From contig NC_133914.1 of the NCBI RefSeq assembly GCF_964199755.1, forward strand, positions 1,798,001-1,862,000: a stretch of 64,000 nucleotides of DNA, given 5' to 3'. The DNA comes from Larus michahellis. Taxonomy: Eukaryota > Chordata > Aves > Charadriiformes > Laridae. A program made the translations under genes and the position numbers. Below the pieces are notes generated by a model that saw only the letters and a list, made by a program, of their open reading frames with translations, was not told the origin of the DNA and did not search any database. Within the stretch, counting starts at the first letter, position 1. Each line of letters begins with the position of its first letter. This document shows, piece by piece, positions 1-13,100 of this stretch.

Positions 1-1079
1 CCATCTACCCTCTCTGTCCTGCAGTCAGCGAGTCCAGGAGAGGAGTCCAAAGCGTGGAATTGCTGTGCCACACAGCTCCAAGACAGCCACTGAGCAGACC
101 GACTGCAGAGAAGGGCACAATCAAGGACAGTGATTCGTGCTTTCAACAAGTTATGCACCAATGCGGGGAAACAGTGCTAACAAACTTTAAATTTAAAAAA
201 GCAAGGAGGTGAACTGCCACAGTAGTGCTCTGCAAATGGCTGCACAGCATCAGTTCTCCCATACTGGGTCAAGCATTCCAGCACAGACCATTCTAACAGA
301 GCAGCACCTAGAGCTTCTTGCCAAAGTTTGGCTGCTGCTCTGAAAAATGAATGATTTTGATGCATGCTGCCAGCTGCAGATTCACTGCTTATAAGGAAGT
401 GATCAGTAACAGCATCCAAAAGGCCAGCCTTGCACTCTTGCTAATTTAGGGAGTGCAAGAACACTTCTTTGCCCACAAAGGCTGTAGAAAAAGTCTTGCT
501 GAAGTGTGCAAAATAAAGTCTTTTTTGCATAAAAGGTGGTTCCCTCTTTACACAGACCATCTAAAGAGTGAGACCTGGTGAGACAGTCAGCACAAGCTAC
601 TGATCTACCCCAGCTCATCTGCAAACCACGTCTCACAGTAAGGAATAAGATTTGACTTAACCTGCCTGTGGTTGGGAACACTTCTTTACTGGACAGGGAA
701 GAAAAGAACCTCCAAAGGACCTTCAAAGCTCTGGCTTCCCTTCTTTTTTTGCTCCTGCTGCTATAAGCTTTTTACCCCATTACAGTTAGTTTTTATTGAA
801 GCAGTGGCCTTCCAGGGTGAGGCATTTGCTAAGCACTTTTGTATCAGTATTCCAGCTCTTCAATTGAGTGGTTGGCCCGTATGCAGCATAGCAGAAATAG
901 CTACGTGTATTAGCAATAGTTTCTGATCTCAGGAAATGAATTAATACACGTATGAATATCCTGAGTTCACAGCACAACGAATTTTCACTAAACCAGGGTC
1001 CAGTCAAACAAGCAAAACACCGTGACACAGGTATCAGAGACAGACAAAGTTAAGGAAAGACACAATTCCACCAACTCAC
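1..1079 (-). other. KIAA0319L: KIAA0319L intron (left edge)
   Basis: Intron following the last PKD1 exon. The next expected exon (linker to PKD domain 2) was not recognised in these bases and presumably lies outside the window. No repeat or RNA gene was recognised. Confidence 0.7.
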
Positions 1080-1167
1080 TTGGATTTACGGTAACATTCA
1101 CGTAACCCTCTCCACGTGCGTTTTCCCCATCAACAACGACTTTGAATTCGTACAGACCAACAGTAAG
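1080..1167 (-). CDS. KIAA0319L: KIAA0319L PKD1 exon, last part
   Basis: An 88-nt exon (CTTCCAG|CTTACT to AATCCAA|GTGAGT), phase 0 in and phase 1 out. It encodes LTVGLYEFKVVVDGENARGE and YVNVTVNP, the final strands of PKD domain 1. It is the last exon of this gene inside the window. Confidence 0.96.
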
Positions 1168-4100
1168 CTGGAAGGAAACAAACACAAAAGCTTATTTACC
1201 TTCAGGATGGTAGCAGCTTGTCAGGAGCTAGTAGAAGGTCGAGTTACCACGCTTTGGCACAGAAGTACATCAGCAGCATAAAACAGGCAATTATGCTGCA
1301 ACCTATGCATACACAGCAAGGGACGGCTTCCATGCCAAATGGTGTTACGTATCTTTTAGTTTACAATGGCTATGCAGAAACCGAAGACTAATATTTCTTT
1401 CTAACACAGGTGCCACAGAATTGTCAGTCAAGCTTTATTTTCTAGCCACAATAGGCACACAGAAGAGAGATAAGAGAAATTAGTTCAGGTTGCCTGGCCA
1501 CAGGAATCTGTGCTAGCAGATTGCATTTGAGATGAGAAAGGCTGTACGTAAGAGAAGAAAATCTCTTCTTGTGTGCTTTTACAAAGGAAAGAATTTATTC
1601 TCTTCCTTCTAGGCGACATGAGTCAGGCAGTTGCCCCTTCATCGTTCACTGTTGAACCAATAAGAGAGGGCAAAGAGTCACTGCTGGACAACAACCATGG
1701 TATCCAAAAAGGCTGAAACCCTGATAGAGACAGACACGCTCCTTTTGAAGGGCTTTTCTCTGCATGATATCGTGACTGGAGCCTGTAGATTTTTTCTGAG
1801 CGCAGCAGAATCCAAGATGCTCAAAGGAACGTCTCAAATACAGAACTGTACATTCACACAATATTTAAAGCCATTCCCTTGTTAAGAATCCCCATGTGCA
1901 GAAACTGGCAATCCTTTCACTGTTAGAACTTGTCTAAAAGCAGCAGCCAGGGATGTGCAACAAGGCAGTCCACAGCTCTCATTAATGGAATCAGGAAGTC
2001 CCTTTTTCAGTGGGTAGCACAAGGCTTCAGACCTAAACAGACCACCAGAATGTTTCAGTAGCAGAAACATTTGCCACCCTTTGTTAATGTTAAATTGTGC
2101 CATTTGTATGGCTTGACACACTGCTTGTAGGCAGCTTTTAGATTCTGAAATCAATTTCTTCTTCCCCTCACGCCAGATCAATCTCCTTTTTATAAGAGAC
2201 TTAGAAGAGGGCTTGCAGTCTAATGTTGGCTGCCTGCCCATCATGCAATTTCCTATTCATCCTGAAACCACACACGAGTCTTTCCTGGCTGCCAGGGTCC
2301 TCGTCTTCTCCACTTGGCATTTCACACAACAGGATACTAAGCAGCAAAAGCTTTACCTTAGATAACTTAAGGGTCTGGGAGTGCTTCCCTTCCATTTCTC
2401 CACTGTAGTCTTTTGGATGAGTAATCAATTCCCACTCATAGGAATAAGTGGTTCCTTAAAAAAAAAAAAAAAAAGTCCAGATGTTAGTTTTTAAAAGACT
2501 GCCTTTCTGCCACACTAAATAAAAGCAAAGGTATTAAACATTTACAAGGCACATTCTGCTGCACTATGGAGAAATGCGACAGCTTGGAATTTGGGCTGCA
2601 GCTTTTTGGGAATATACCCAGGAAAAGAGACAATCTGTGCTTCTAAACACATTTACTCTGGAGCCAAAACCCGTCTTTCAGCCCCTAAGGCATTAAAGAG
2701 CTTTGGAACAATCACAGCTTCAGGCTAATAAGAGAAAAATTGTGCCCTCAAATCCTGCAAACAGAACATAACGCCAGTGTTTGAAGAGGAACGGGTCTCA
2801 TCTATCCCTGGTGCTGCACAACACCTAACGTGCCTGCCTCTCCCCCGCGGTCTCCCGCTGCCATTGTGGACAGAGCTATAGACAAAAACTTTACAAATAC
2901 TTGCAACAATTCGCATGATGAAATGAGGAGCATATAGAAATGCGTTCCTCAGCATATCAACCCCGCACATCAAATTTCAATCCACCAAACGAGAGACCAC
3001 TTGCTAAAACAGCTTGTCACCGATCAGCAAATATCATGAATAGATGCTGAAGATCCACTGCTTCCTCACTAACCGCTTTGAGAATATGCCATCACCCAAA
3101 TCTAATGACTTTGTAGAATTTTCAATGTTTTTTTGTGTATTGCTGTTTTCTGTGAGAGACAGCAGGAGGTAATAGCACAGGATGAAAGATTTCTACAGTT
3201 AAGTGTTCTCTGATAAAAGACATTTTCAAGATTGTCCTTATTTAATGCTGTATACAATGCCTATTTGCCATTCCACCGTTATAAGCCCTAAGCAGAATTC
3301 CCAGGGGAGCCTTACGAGGTGGTGGTTCAGGAAGCACAAACGCATTCAGCTGAACTTCATTCTTTGGCAGGGTCACTTCGACGCTGTCTCCAGCAGAAAC
3401 CACCAGCTCCTTCATAACTGAGAGGGAGAAGCACAGAATTGAAAGAGGAACAGGAAAAAAAGTCAGATACGTACTAAAATCCGCCTTGGCTTCAGAATCT
3501 GTGGAATAAAAACCAGCTACAAATGGCTGTATTTTGTAAACATGCCGTCACTCAATACAGCTGCCGTTTCAGGTTTCGCTCTCATTGTTAATGCAAAAGC
3601 ACTAATAGGGTTTTACAATTTTAAGACAAGCCCAAAATTACTCAGTCATCTCTCTTTGCAGATACTGTGCAGCTCCTGCTCCTTTTTCCTAAGAGCTGAA
3701 ACGTGACCCTCAGGCTCTGTAAGGGGGAAGCTGCCCCCCCAGCTCCAGCAGGACAGGAAGGGTTTTCCCTGGCAGGTTTTTGGCAGAGAACCCAGCTGCA
3801 GTCTCATGGCACAGCAAGACAAACACTCCACGTACCAAACTGCAATTTCAGATCTTCACAAATATATGAAGAATCCACGATATTTTTTTGAGAAACTGCT
3901 TGGAGACTGAAGAGATTTTTGTAAAAAAAAATGCATAGCTACCACACTGAGTATGGAAACTCAAAATACAAACCTGTTGCTTTTATTTATATTTTCATTT
4001 CAACCCCTGCTTAAGCATTTTCTTGACATTCTATTTCAAATAAGTTGTCAGGGAGCATGTTTTTAAAGACTACAGGATAGAGACTTGAAAACTATGGCTG

Positions 4101-7100
4101 GTGACATTTTTTTTCTGCTTGTTATTAGCGTTAAGGTAACCAGAAAGTTGACCACATTTCTTAAGAGTACCTCTCGGCCTCCTCATCCTCCTCTTCCTTT
4201 GCCATTTGCTTTCTTTTTGTCTTTTTATTACTGGGCCTGGGAATTATGCATACAAAATAGGAATTAAAGTTGGTTTACCCTAGTTTGACCCTGTCAAAGA
4301 CAATGTTTCAGAAATACGCACAAAAAATCCAAGTTAAAAAAGATGGAGAAAATGCCATTTAGCCTTTCTTCCATCTGTTTATTAGCTACTGGAATTACCC
4401 AGTTAACTAGAATAAAACAAACTCATCAAATTCTTTTTTCCCCCTCCCAATTAATCCAGATCCTGAGATATTAGAACTCCATCAGTCTTTCAGCTGCAAA
4501 GAGTTCCAAGGCAAAAAGAAATCTGATCTCAGTAAGAAAAGGACACAAAAAACAACAAACAGATGAAAACCTAAAACCCTGCTTGGAAAAACAACCCTTC
4601 ACGTCATCTTTGTATTATTTAGCAAAACAAGGAGGCCCTGGCTACGTTACTTTTCCAACACGAGCCACTGAGACGTTTAAAAATATATTTTCCAGTTTTA
4701 GCGAGGGTAGGCCCTTAAAAAGAGTATTAATTTATTAGCACAAGCACCCAATCAGCTTCCTGCCAAAAATGTCTTTGGATGCAGTGTTCCCTTTACACTT
4801 TCCATTTGTTCCCTTGTAAGGAAAAGGAACCCTAAATTCAAAAGAAATTCAGCTGTGAATACTTCAGCAAACAGGATTAACTGGATTCTGAGATATCACA
4901 CGACCAGTATGCACCGTTCACTGGAAGCACGCTTCCTTACAGCGCGGGCTAATGGCCCGGGTGAGTTAACAGAGCTGTCCAAAGCGCGTTTTGGCTTTTA
5001 TACATTTTCAATAGTTTGTTTTAAGGAACACCAGTGTGAAGAGAAACATCATTTTGCTGCAAAGCAAAGCATGGGCTAATGGCCAAGGACACTGTTTGCC
5101 ATGGCTGGACTGTGCATTGACATTTCAGGGACGGAAAAGAATCAGTTACACCCCATTTTGAGCAGACATTAAGGTTTCTGCTCAGCTTGATAGATAGCGG
5201 TGTGTCAAGACTACTGAAGGAATGCTTCACGGCACTATGCTTTGCACCACACCTCAACTTTCACTTTGGGAAATTAGGATATCACCATTACTTTCAAGCT
5301 GCTCTTGGAAATAGATCCAACGGTCACATGCAGATTTATGATGCCGAAGTCCCATTCTCAGACCTCATGAGCACATGGGGTCCAACCGGAACGTGTGCTG
5401 AAGCATGCAGCTCAGCACTTTTTCAAAGGTCCCATAACTTCTGAAATTATCTGGTATTTTTCAATGCTGCAATGGCTTGTCAACAAAACCTGAACAGATG
5501 ACACTTGTTGGAGCACTGGAGGTCCTCACCTGGTGTGGTGGCAGTAGTACCTGGGGACGCAGCAGTGTTGGTCTGGACTGTAGAAACGCTGCCATTTGTG
5601 GGAACTCCACTTGGCACAGAAGTAGCCGTCGGCATCTTCGTCGTGCTTTTCCCTGGCATGAGGCTGACTGTGGGCAACACATCTGAGGAGTGAGGATGGA
5701 CTAAAGCATCATCTGGCTGCCCAGGCTTCTCCATCTTCCCTGTGGCCGTCAAGCCCTGGGCTACAGGACTGGAGAGCGTAGCCAACACCGAGGGTGCTGG
5801 TGCAGATGTTCCTGTGTGGATCTGTAAAGAAAGAAGTTGTCTTAGTTTGATTGAATGCTGAATGTCAGTTTTGTTTTAATGCGTTTGTTGCACTTCATCT
5901 CCTTCAGACAGGGAGGCTGAAAAGTCCCCGGTTTGTTTTTCCCAGAAGCAGGATGTTTTACTGCTTCCTCTTCTCTCTTCTAAAATGTTTCTCTGTGTTC
6001 TTCCTCCATAGGCCATTTCTGTGTCTGCTGAACACTGGTTAGGACCGTAGGTTTAACTACACCATCTTAAGTATTACAGCTGTTGATGTGGCAAACCTGA
6101 CAGAAGATCTAGGCTCAAAATTGCAGCGAGTGGAGCTAAGAGAACACAGAGGTGGATAAGACAGAAGCAAAAGGCAGGGACCGGGAACTGGGGTCCATTT
6201 GGCCCATTTGTTCTAGCCACATATTCCCTTTTCTAAAGCTGTGCAGTTGGCAAGCACAAAGCAGGAGGATTGCAATGGCATTTTTATGTAATAATCGAAT
6301 CATTGCAGCAAGAGGAAATTTACTTCAGAATCATTCTTCAAAGCAAGGTGACCGGACAGAAAGCGTTCCCTGCGTGCACGCCACAGGAGATGCTGCTGGG
6401 GCAGGGAGCCGAGCTGGCGGGCACAAAGTTTGCTCACATCCTTACAGGATGAGCCACTTTATTGAAAATAATCAAAGTGGCAGTAACAATTTCCTTTCTT
6501 TCATCAGAAAAATTCCTTTTACAGTACCCATCCCCATTCCAGTTCTTCGCCTGCCAGGCAATACTCTTGACAATTCACCTTCCACCATGAAGTACATGTG
6601 TGTAGCACATTTTGTGGAGCTAACTCTATTTTGAGAGCATCTGCTAAATATTTAAAATGGAGCAAATTACCATCTTTGACTTGGGAAGTGTTTTGGAGCT
6701 GACTTGCCCACCACTACTCCCCACTAGAGGAGCTGATCAAAAGCTCACATTGGAGGAAACATTCTCAAGCTTTTATACTCTGCTGCTGGCATTCAGGCCA
6801 GGAAACGGGAACTGTAAAAACGCTCTAGACCACGGTGGGCAACATCCTCAGCAGTAAATGGGCTGGGCCTCAGTAAACACTAAGTGCCAGTTGTAAAAAT
6901 AAAGAAATAAAGCCATCCTGCACATACTGCAACAGCTGGCCAGGCCAGGAACAGCAATGAAGGCTTCTCTGCAAGAAGGGGTTTTTTTGCAGTTTTGGGT
7001 AAATCATTTTGTCTCCCCATATCTCAGTGAACTTCGCCTCAGTCACAGGATGCAAAACATCTCAATTCATTTGTACATTTTATTTGTGTCTGAAATTTAC

Positions 7101-10100
7101 GGACCAGAGAACCAAACACCATTTGTTAGTGTTATGGACGTAAGCTGTTTTTCTTTATTTGTCTGCTTTTTTGATGGACTTCCTTTATCTTTAAAAAACC
7201 TACAGATTCTTTGAAGCAAAGATGCAGGCAAGATCTGGCTTACTGCTCTGTGCTGCTCTTCATCGGCGGCCTCAGGACAGGTCCCCAGCAGTACTGTCTT
7301 ACACCCACCCAGAACTCTGGCCAACTCAAGACACTGACTCCCTTTTGCCAAGCAAGCGAGTAAGATAAAGTTAGAAATACTGGCACACCAAGAGGGGAGC
7401 AGCCAGGCAGGAACTTGGACACTTGAGACAGACTCTTTAGGAAAGACACAGGAGCAGGTGGTCTCCATAACTTCATACTGCTGTGGGGAAGCACTCTTTG
7501 CTTAGCAAGAGTCAACCCAGACGGGTGGTAGGACCAGCCGTCACAGCACGCAGGAGACCAGCATCTGCCCACTGGGCACAGCGGCCAAGCCCCCACTTTG
7601 CTCGGTAATATTTTCAGTGAGCTGGATGCTTCCTTGGCTCACTTTTTAACGCCTAAAAACCCCCAAACTTTACAGCTAAGAGAGATCCTCTTCCTCCCCG
7701 AAGTCTTGAGGATGAACTGACAGCCAAATGTCTGTGGAGAGCTTGAGTTAGATAAGCTTTGCCTGGGGCAACATAACAGTCAAAAATGCCTCTAATGCTT
7801 GCAAGCCGAGACATTTCTTATCTTTACTCCATAACACCGAATTCTTTAAAGCAAAGAAGATTTCATTCTTGAGGATAAATGAGGAGGAGACTAGAAGTTT
7901 GCCAGCTGTCCTATCTTATTAGCTTAGAAGAGAGAGAGAAGTGGCACATTGACCCGAGTGAACGCAGGAGTGTCAGACACCTTGGATTCCAATCCTTAAC
8001 TGCCTTTGGCGTGGGACAAGTGACCTGGTCTCCGCATCTGAGAGTCCTTTGTCTGTACGATAGAACTAGAGCAGCTATGTGCATCAGAATCCGCATCAAA
8101 CCTATGTTACTTGAAAGAAAAATACCCGTCTTCCGCAATTTTCTTTTATTTTTTAATTTAAATGGGCATCACTTTGCTAAGCCTGTTCTGAATTTAAAAA
8201 ATGGGCTCTTTTCAGCTGAGATTGTGCCCTTAGTTGTTTACACAAGGTGCCATGTCTGTGAAGACTCTTAAGACACAAAAATGTGGGTAATGTCACAAAC
8301 CATTACAGAATTAGTGCTGGCTGTGAAGAGAGACTTTTCCCCCTTCCTTGCAGTGTAAATATCGCCCAGCACCAACATGAAACAGGACAGCAAGAGCCAA
8401 ACACCGGGCTCGCTGGGGACAAGAGTAGCCAGAACTGGGAATGCAGGAATGAGCTCTCCGGCTCTAACAACTCCACTTTAAAGGCTGCAGCTTTTTCCAC
8501 AGCCTGCCTGCAGAACTGCTGCAGTGCTGCAGCAGCCCTTCTCATCAGCAGCGCTGCGCTTAAATACTTCTCCTAACTGGCTATTAAATGCAGTGCCATA
8601 TTTTAATATTGACAAGTATTTCTACGATGAGGCAGAAAAAAACTGGTGCCCGGAAGATGTCACTCACTCATGGAAAAACACAAATTTCTCTCCCTTAGAT
8701 AAGGGCTGATGAGCAGGGTGCACTGCGGTTTATCCTGGTACCCTCTCCTTCACCCATCTCTGGTTCCATAGCATGGATGCAGTAAAACCACAAATTAAAG
8801 CTAGCTGCACATTAGCAAAGGACATTGCAGATGGCTCTGGTGCTATGAGAACTGCAAGAGGAAAGTTAAAACTCAGTGAGGCAATGTCTTCCTAAACCAG
8901 TCACTTGACTTTTCCCTCAGTCTCTAGGAAAGGATTTGCCTTGCCGCGCATTCAGTGCTCATCAACAAAAGGGGAGAATATGCACATTAATTTCTTTTGC
9001 CCCTTGTAGAGAGGAGTTAAGAGCCACTTTGACCTCAGATGTCCTTTCCCACTTCAGATGTTTGATGCTCCCGGGTATGAACTGCTTTGCATGCAGCAAT
9101 GATCCAGCATTTTCCCCACGTTCCAGCCCACCCGCCAAACCTAACCTTCTTTAAGAATACAGTATTAAATGCTTGGCATTCACCTGCTGAATCCATGTGC
9201 TCCATGTACTGGACCAAATCTAGCCCAGGTGAAACTTCGCTGATTTCATCACATGTGTTAACTTTACTTACTCTGACCCACAACCAAACCAACTTGGAAA
9301 ACTCCCTGCTTTAGCATCTCCCTCCTGCAAAGGCTGGCCACGTCCCAAGTACACAGCCTTGAATGTTATATCCTTGGCCTAAATTAAACTGCTCTCAGAT
9401 CAGAAATGCAAGGACAGCTGCAGAACTTGCCTCAGATTTTGCCAGTGAAAGTTGGATGGTTCAATAATCAAGGAATTAGCCCAGGGCTGTGTAGAACCAG
9501 CTTCGACTCAATACTCCTGTTAAGGTGGATTTTTTAGTTCTTTCTCCTCCTCAAAAAACTCTACCCTAAACCTCAAAAATGCGACTGCCAGGAATTCCAT
9601 CACAGCCAATATACTTTAGTAGGAAGTATTTATTTTGATGAACTTGCATTTTGTCAAGAGATCTGGACTTTCTTACTATCAATAAAATCAGTAAGGAGAA
9701 TAAAAACCTGTCCTCAGCATACATCCCAACAGTGCGCCTTGATGACAATGGAGAGTGGTTCCTAAAGATGGGAAATCCTGGATACTCAGCAATATTCAGA
9801 AGCTGATTAATCCCTGTAATTTAATATTTGCAACCAGTTTACTGGACAGGCACTGAACAGTAATAATACAACTCAGAATGCCACACTTCAAACTGAACAA
9901 GCAGGGAGATACAACAACTATTACCCAAGAACAAGAGAAAACATTTAAGGCTGGCTGCAAAGACGTCTCCCCAGACACCGCATGCGTAACAACTGAGAGA
10001 ATGGGGTCACTGCATAAATCTCAGCTATTAGGAGGCGGAAAGAACAGGCAGGGTGGAAATGCTGCAATACTGCAGGGGAGAAAGCCGAGATCTCGCGTCA

Positions 10101-13100
10101 GCCCTAAATGCTGTGGGGTTCTGGAAAATCAAACATTTGTAAAGTTTTAGTGCGTGATTTCACACGCCAGCCGGGCTGCCCTGGAGCTCTCAGCGGTGTC
10201 CCTTGGCCACTCTCCACATCCGGCTCCGCAGGGTGGTGGCTTGGACCGGTCACAGCCCTACCTGGAACCAAGATTTGAATACAAGGGAGAGAAACAAATT
10301 CAGTCAAGCTTCCGTAACAAAAACATAACTACAGGGAAAGGCAGCAGGCTTCAACAGTGCCAAATCCTAGAAATACGGCAAAAGATATTTAAACAGTTTC
10401 ACAAAGTATAATTCTTTCTATCTCGCTATCACAAGTGCATGGGTTTTTTTGCATGATAAGGCTCAAAAAAACTAGTTGCAGATTTAAAAATACAAACATC
10501 ATTTCACAATTGAAATGTGCCAATTTCTCTTTAGGACTAACATCTAGATTTACTAGATTAACATTGCACATGTTTGGAGTAGAGACTGAACTGGTTTCAT
10601 TCAACCAATGCCAATGTAAGCTTTTGTGGATTTGACAAACTGAAGCGGTCTTAAAAACAGAACAAAGAAGTTGGCATTAAGATGCCAACTCAAGCAAGCA
10701 GGCTGACATGGAAGTACACTGCTAACTCCGTGCATGAATCTATAAAATAATGTATTTAACTGCCTCGATTCAGCACTCAAAGGAAAACAGCTTATTTTAT
10801 TTTGTGCATCTGAAAAGGTACTCTCGCAGGTAAGTTTTCATCTCCCGGGCACTTCCCACTGACATCACATCTCACCCTTCCTCCTCATCTGGCAAGTACG
10901 CTGTATGATTATACAAAGGATAAGCATCAGCATGACCTCCATCTCCCCTCACCTTCCCAAAGACAGTTCATCCCAGCTGGGTAGAGGAGGGGAAAAAACC
11001 CTACCACCCCAAAAAAACCAAATAAAAAACCCAACCCTTGGCCTTGCCTTGTTGACAGGAGGCTGAGAGCAGGCATCCAGAAAGGTACCCTATCGTTTCA
11101 GCAGTTTTAAGTCAAAGCCTACATAAAGTGAGATTGAGCAGGAGGGTGACAGCTGTCCAAGAAAGCCCCATTTCAGCCCCAGCAATCACACTTACCTGTG
11201 GCAAGCCAACACCATCTGCATCACTCGATCTAGTCACATTATTGCTTTTAGGAGGGAATGGGCTTTTGGTTTTCTGCTCTCTCGGATCCTGTCCATTTGT
11301 CAGTAAGTCTTCCTTTTGACTTGGATGGCCTTCAGGAACAGGCCTGTCTGCCACTAAGCGCCTCAGTACTTGATCCTTCAAGCGCTCTGCTTCACTTCGC
11401 CTGCTTCGGGATTTGCTATCTGACACGCTGGCTGCAGCCTCACTGCTGGGGCTTGCTGCTATCTCCCTTTTCAGGGGTTCCACCCTGTTACCTGCCAAGC
11501 TCCACTGCTGGAATGACCTCCGCAGTCTTTTTTTCCCCTGGACAGGGGTGCCCCAGTCCAACCACTTGTGAAACCAGGTCTTCACATCACCTTCCGTTTG
11601 AAACTTTAAGTGCTCTATGCTTTGTGATTTCTTTAAAAACACCAAAACTGAGTCAGAAAAGCCAGTCCTGTTCACCTGACACATGCCAGGCATAGTGCAG
11701 TTCACCTGGATGCACATATTTTCGAAGAACCAAAATGCATCACAAGTGGGGCTCTGGCAGCAAGCAGTCTGACAGGACCGTACGGTATGAAATCCTTCCA
11801 GAAGCTGTAAATGGTGATCTTCCCACGATCTCAAACGGCCACCAAACAGGATCTTCCCCGGCTCACATTTAGATCTGTTCCAGTTTGCATCTGGGAAAAG
11901 GGAGGGAAGACAAATAAAGACAATTCTCAGTTCTTTAAAGCAGTCGACAATAGATCCTCACCCCTGTTGTCAAGATGAATTTAGGGTACAGGAGTAATGC
12001 GGGAGAGAGGGTGCAGGACAGTAAAATGGGAGCTTCTTGGAATCTATACCTGCCCTCAGTATCCAATACTTGAACAAGTTTTTAAGCAATAATCTGTTAA
12101 TCAATGGGACCCACCACCCTTTTGGATAGCAATGGAGCTAAATCCATTTACAACAAAAGAAGCAAAACCAGAAACATTCCTGATTCAGAGAAGACCATAA
12201 GGCACAGACTGAACAGCGAGGCTGAGGTTACGCAGCAAGTTAAAAGGTAGAAATTGAACTCAGGAACCCCGAGTACAGTTTCTTATTGTAACCAGGAAAT
12301 AGCACTGCCCCTCTGCCCATAGTTTGCCTTGAAGGAGAACTCTGGAAACAGCATCACTGGCTTGGTTCATAGTATGAACGAGGCATGTTTTCTTCTTCCA
12401 TACTGATGTTTGAAGTCAAGTGACTTGACTGAAAACGACTCTATTTGAGAAGTCACTAACATTTTCTAGAACACAGGTTTGCAAGGCCTATCCTCACCAC
12501 CTGCTCCACTGTAGCGCTTCCTAGAACAGAAATTATCTGTCAAACATGTTTTTTAAGAGACAAGTTACTTCAGATCTCAGACCAGCAGTAAAGCAGCAGC
12601 TGCTTTGCATATGGATTTATTTTTTTTTCTTAGCATGAAAAATTAGAGTGCTTGCAGGGATCAATGGATTAAAGGCTTCCAAAATTCAGAGCTCTGCAGA
12701 TTAAGGACTCCCTAAAAATAGATTAATGACCTATGGGACTGTTACACTGTGCTGTGTTCAGCATCCAAGGGATAATAGGTCACTGGAAGATTACTTTACG
12801 AACTACATCGCTGGACTCTAAGTGGTGCAGCTGGAGACTATGCTCCAGATATGGCTCCCTGCTTGTCAAGAATGGAGTTCTTGAGCACAACACAAATGGG
12901 AAACTTTTTTCTTCATTAAAATAAAGAAGTCTGAATTGGAATTATAATACCTCAATCCCTATTTCTCGACAGCATATAAAGAAAAGTTCGGTAACATATT
13001 ACTATTCCAGTAACTGAACACACACAGATTTCATGTTGCATTATACCCACATTCACTGCAGTGGGAACTAAACAAAGGCGCAGGTAGCAGGAAGCTTTCC

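Larger units (their letters stand above)
1168..5529 (-). other. KIAA0319L: KIAA0319L introns between the linker and PKD1 exons
   Basis: Three introns (1168-2356, 2455-3315, 3418-5529) separate the PKD1 exons and the preceding linker exon. Sequence is AT-rich with short homopolymers, notably a 17-A run at 2458-2474 that abuts an exon. Nothing else was recognised. Confidence 0.8.

Noticed and set aside
11112-11195. Extension of the KIAA0319L MANSC exon past 11196.
   Set aside because: It runs through a consensus donor (CAG|GTAAGT). The extra residues do not match the family, and the next exon joins in phase 0 at 11196.
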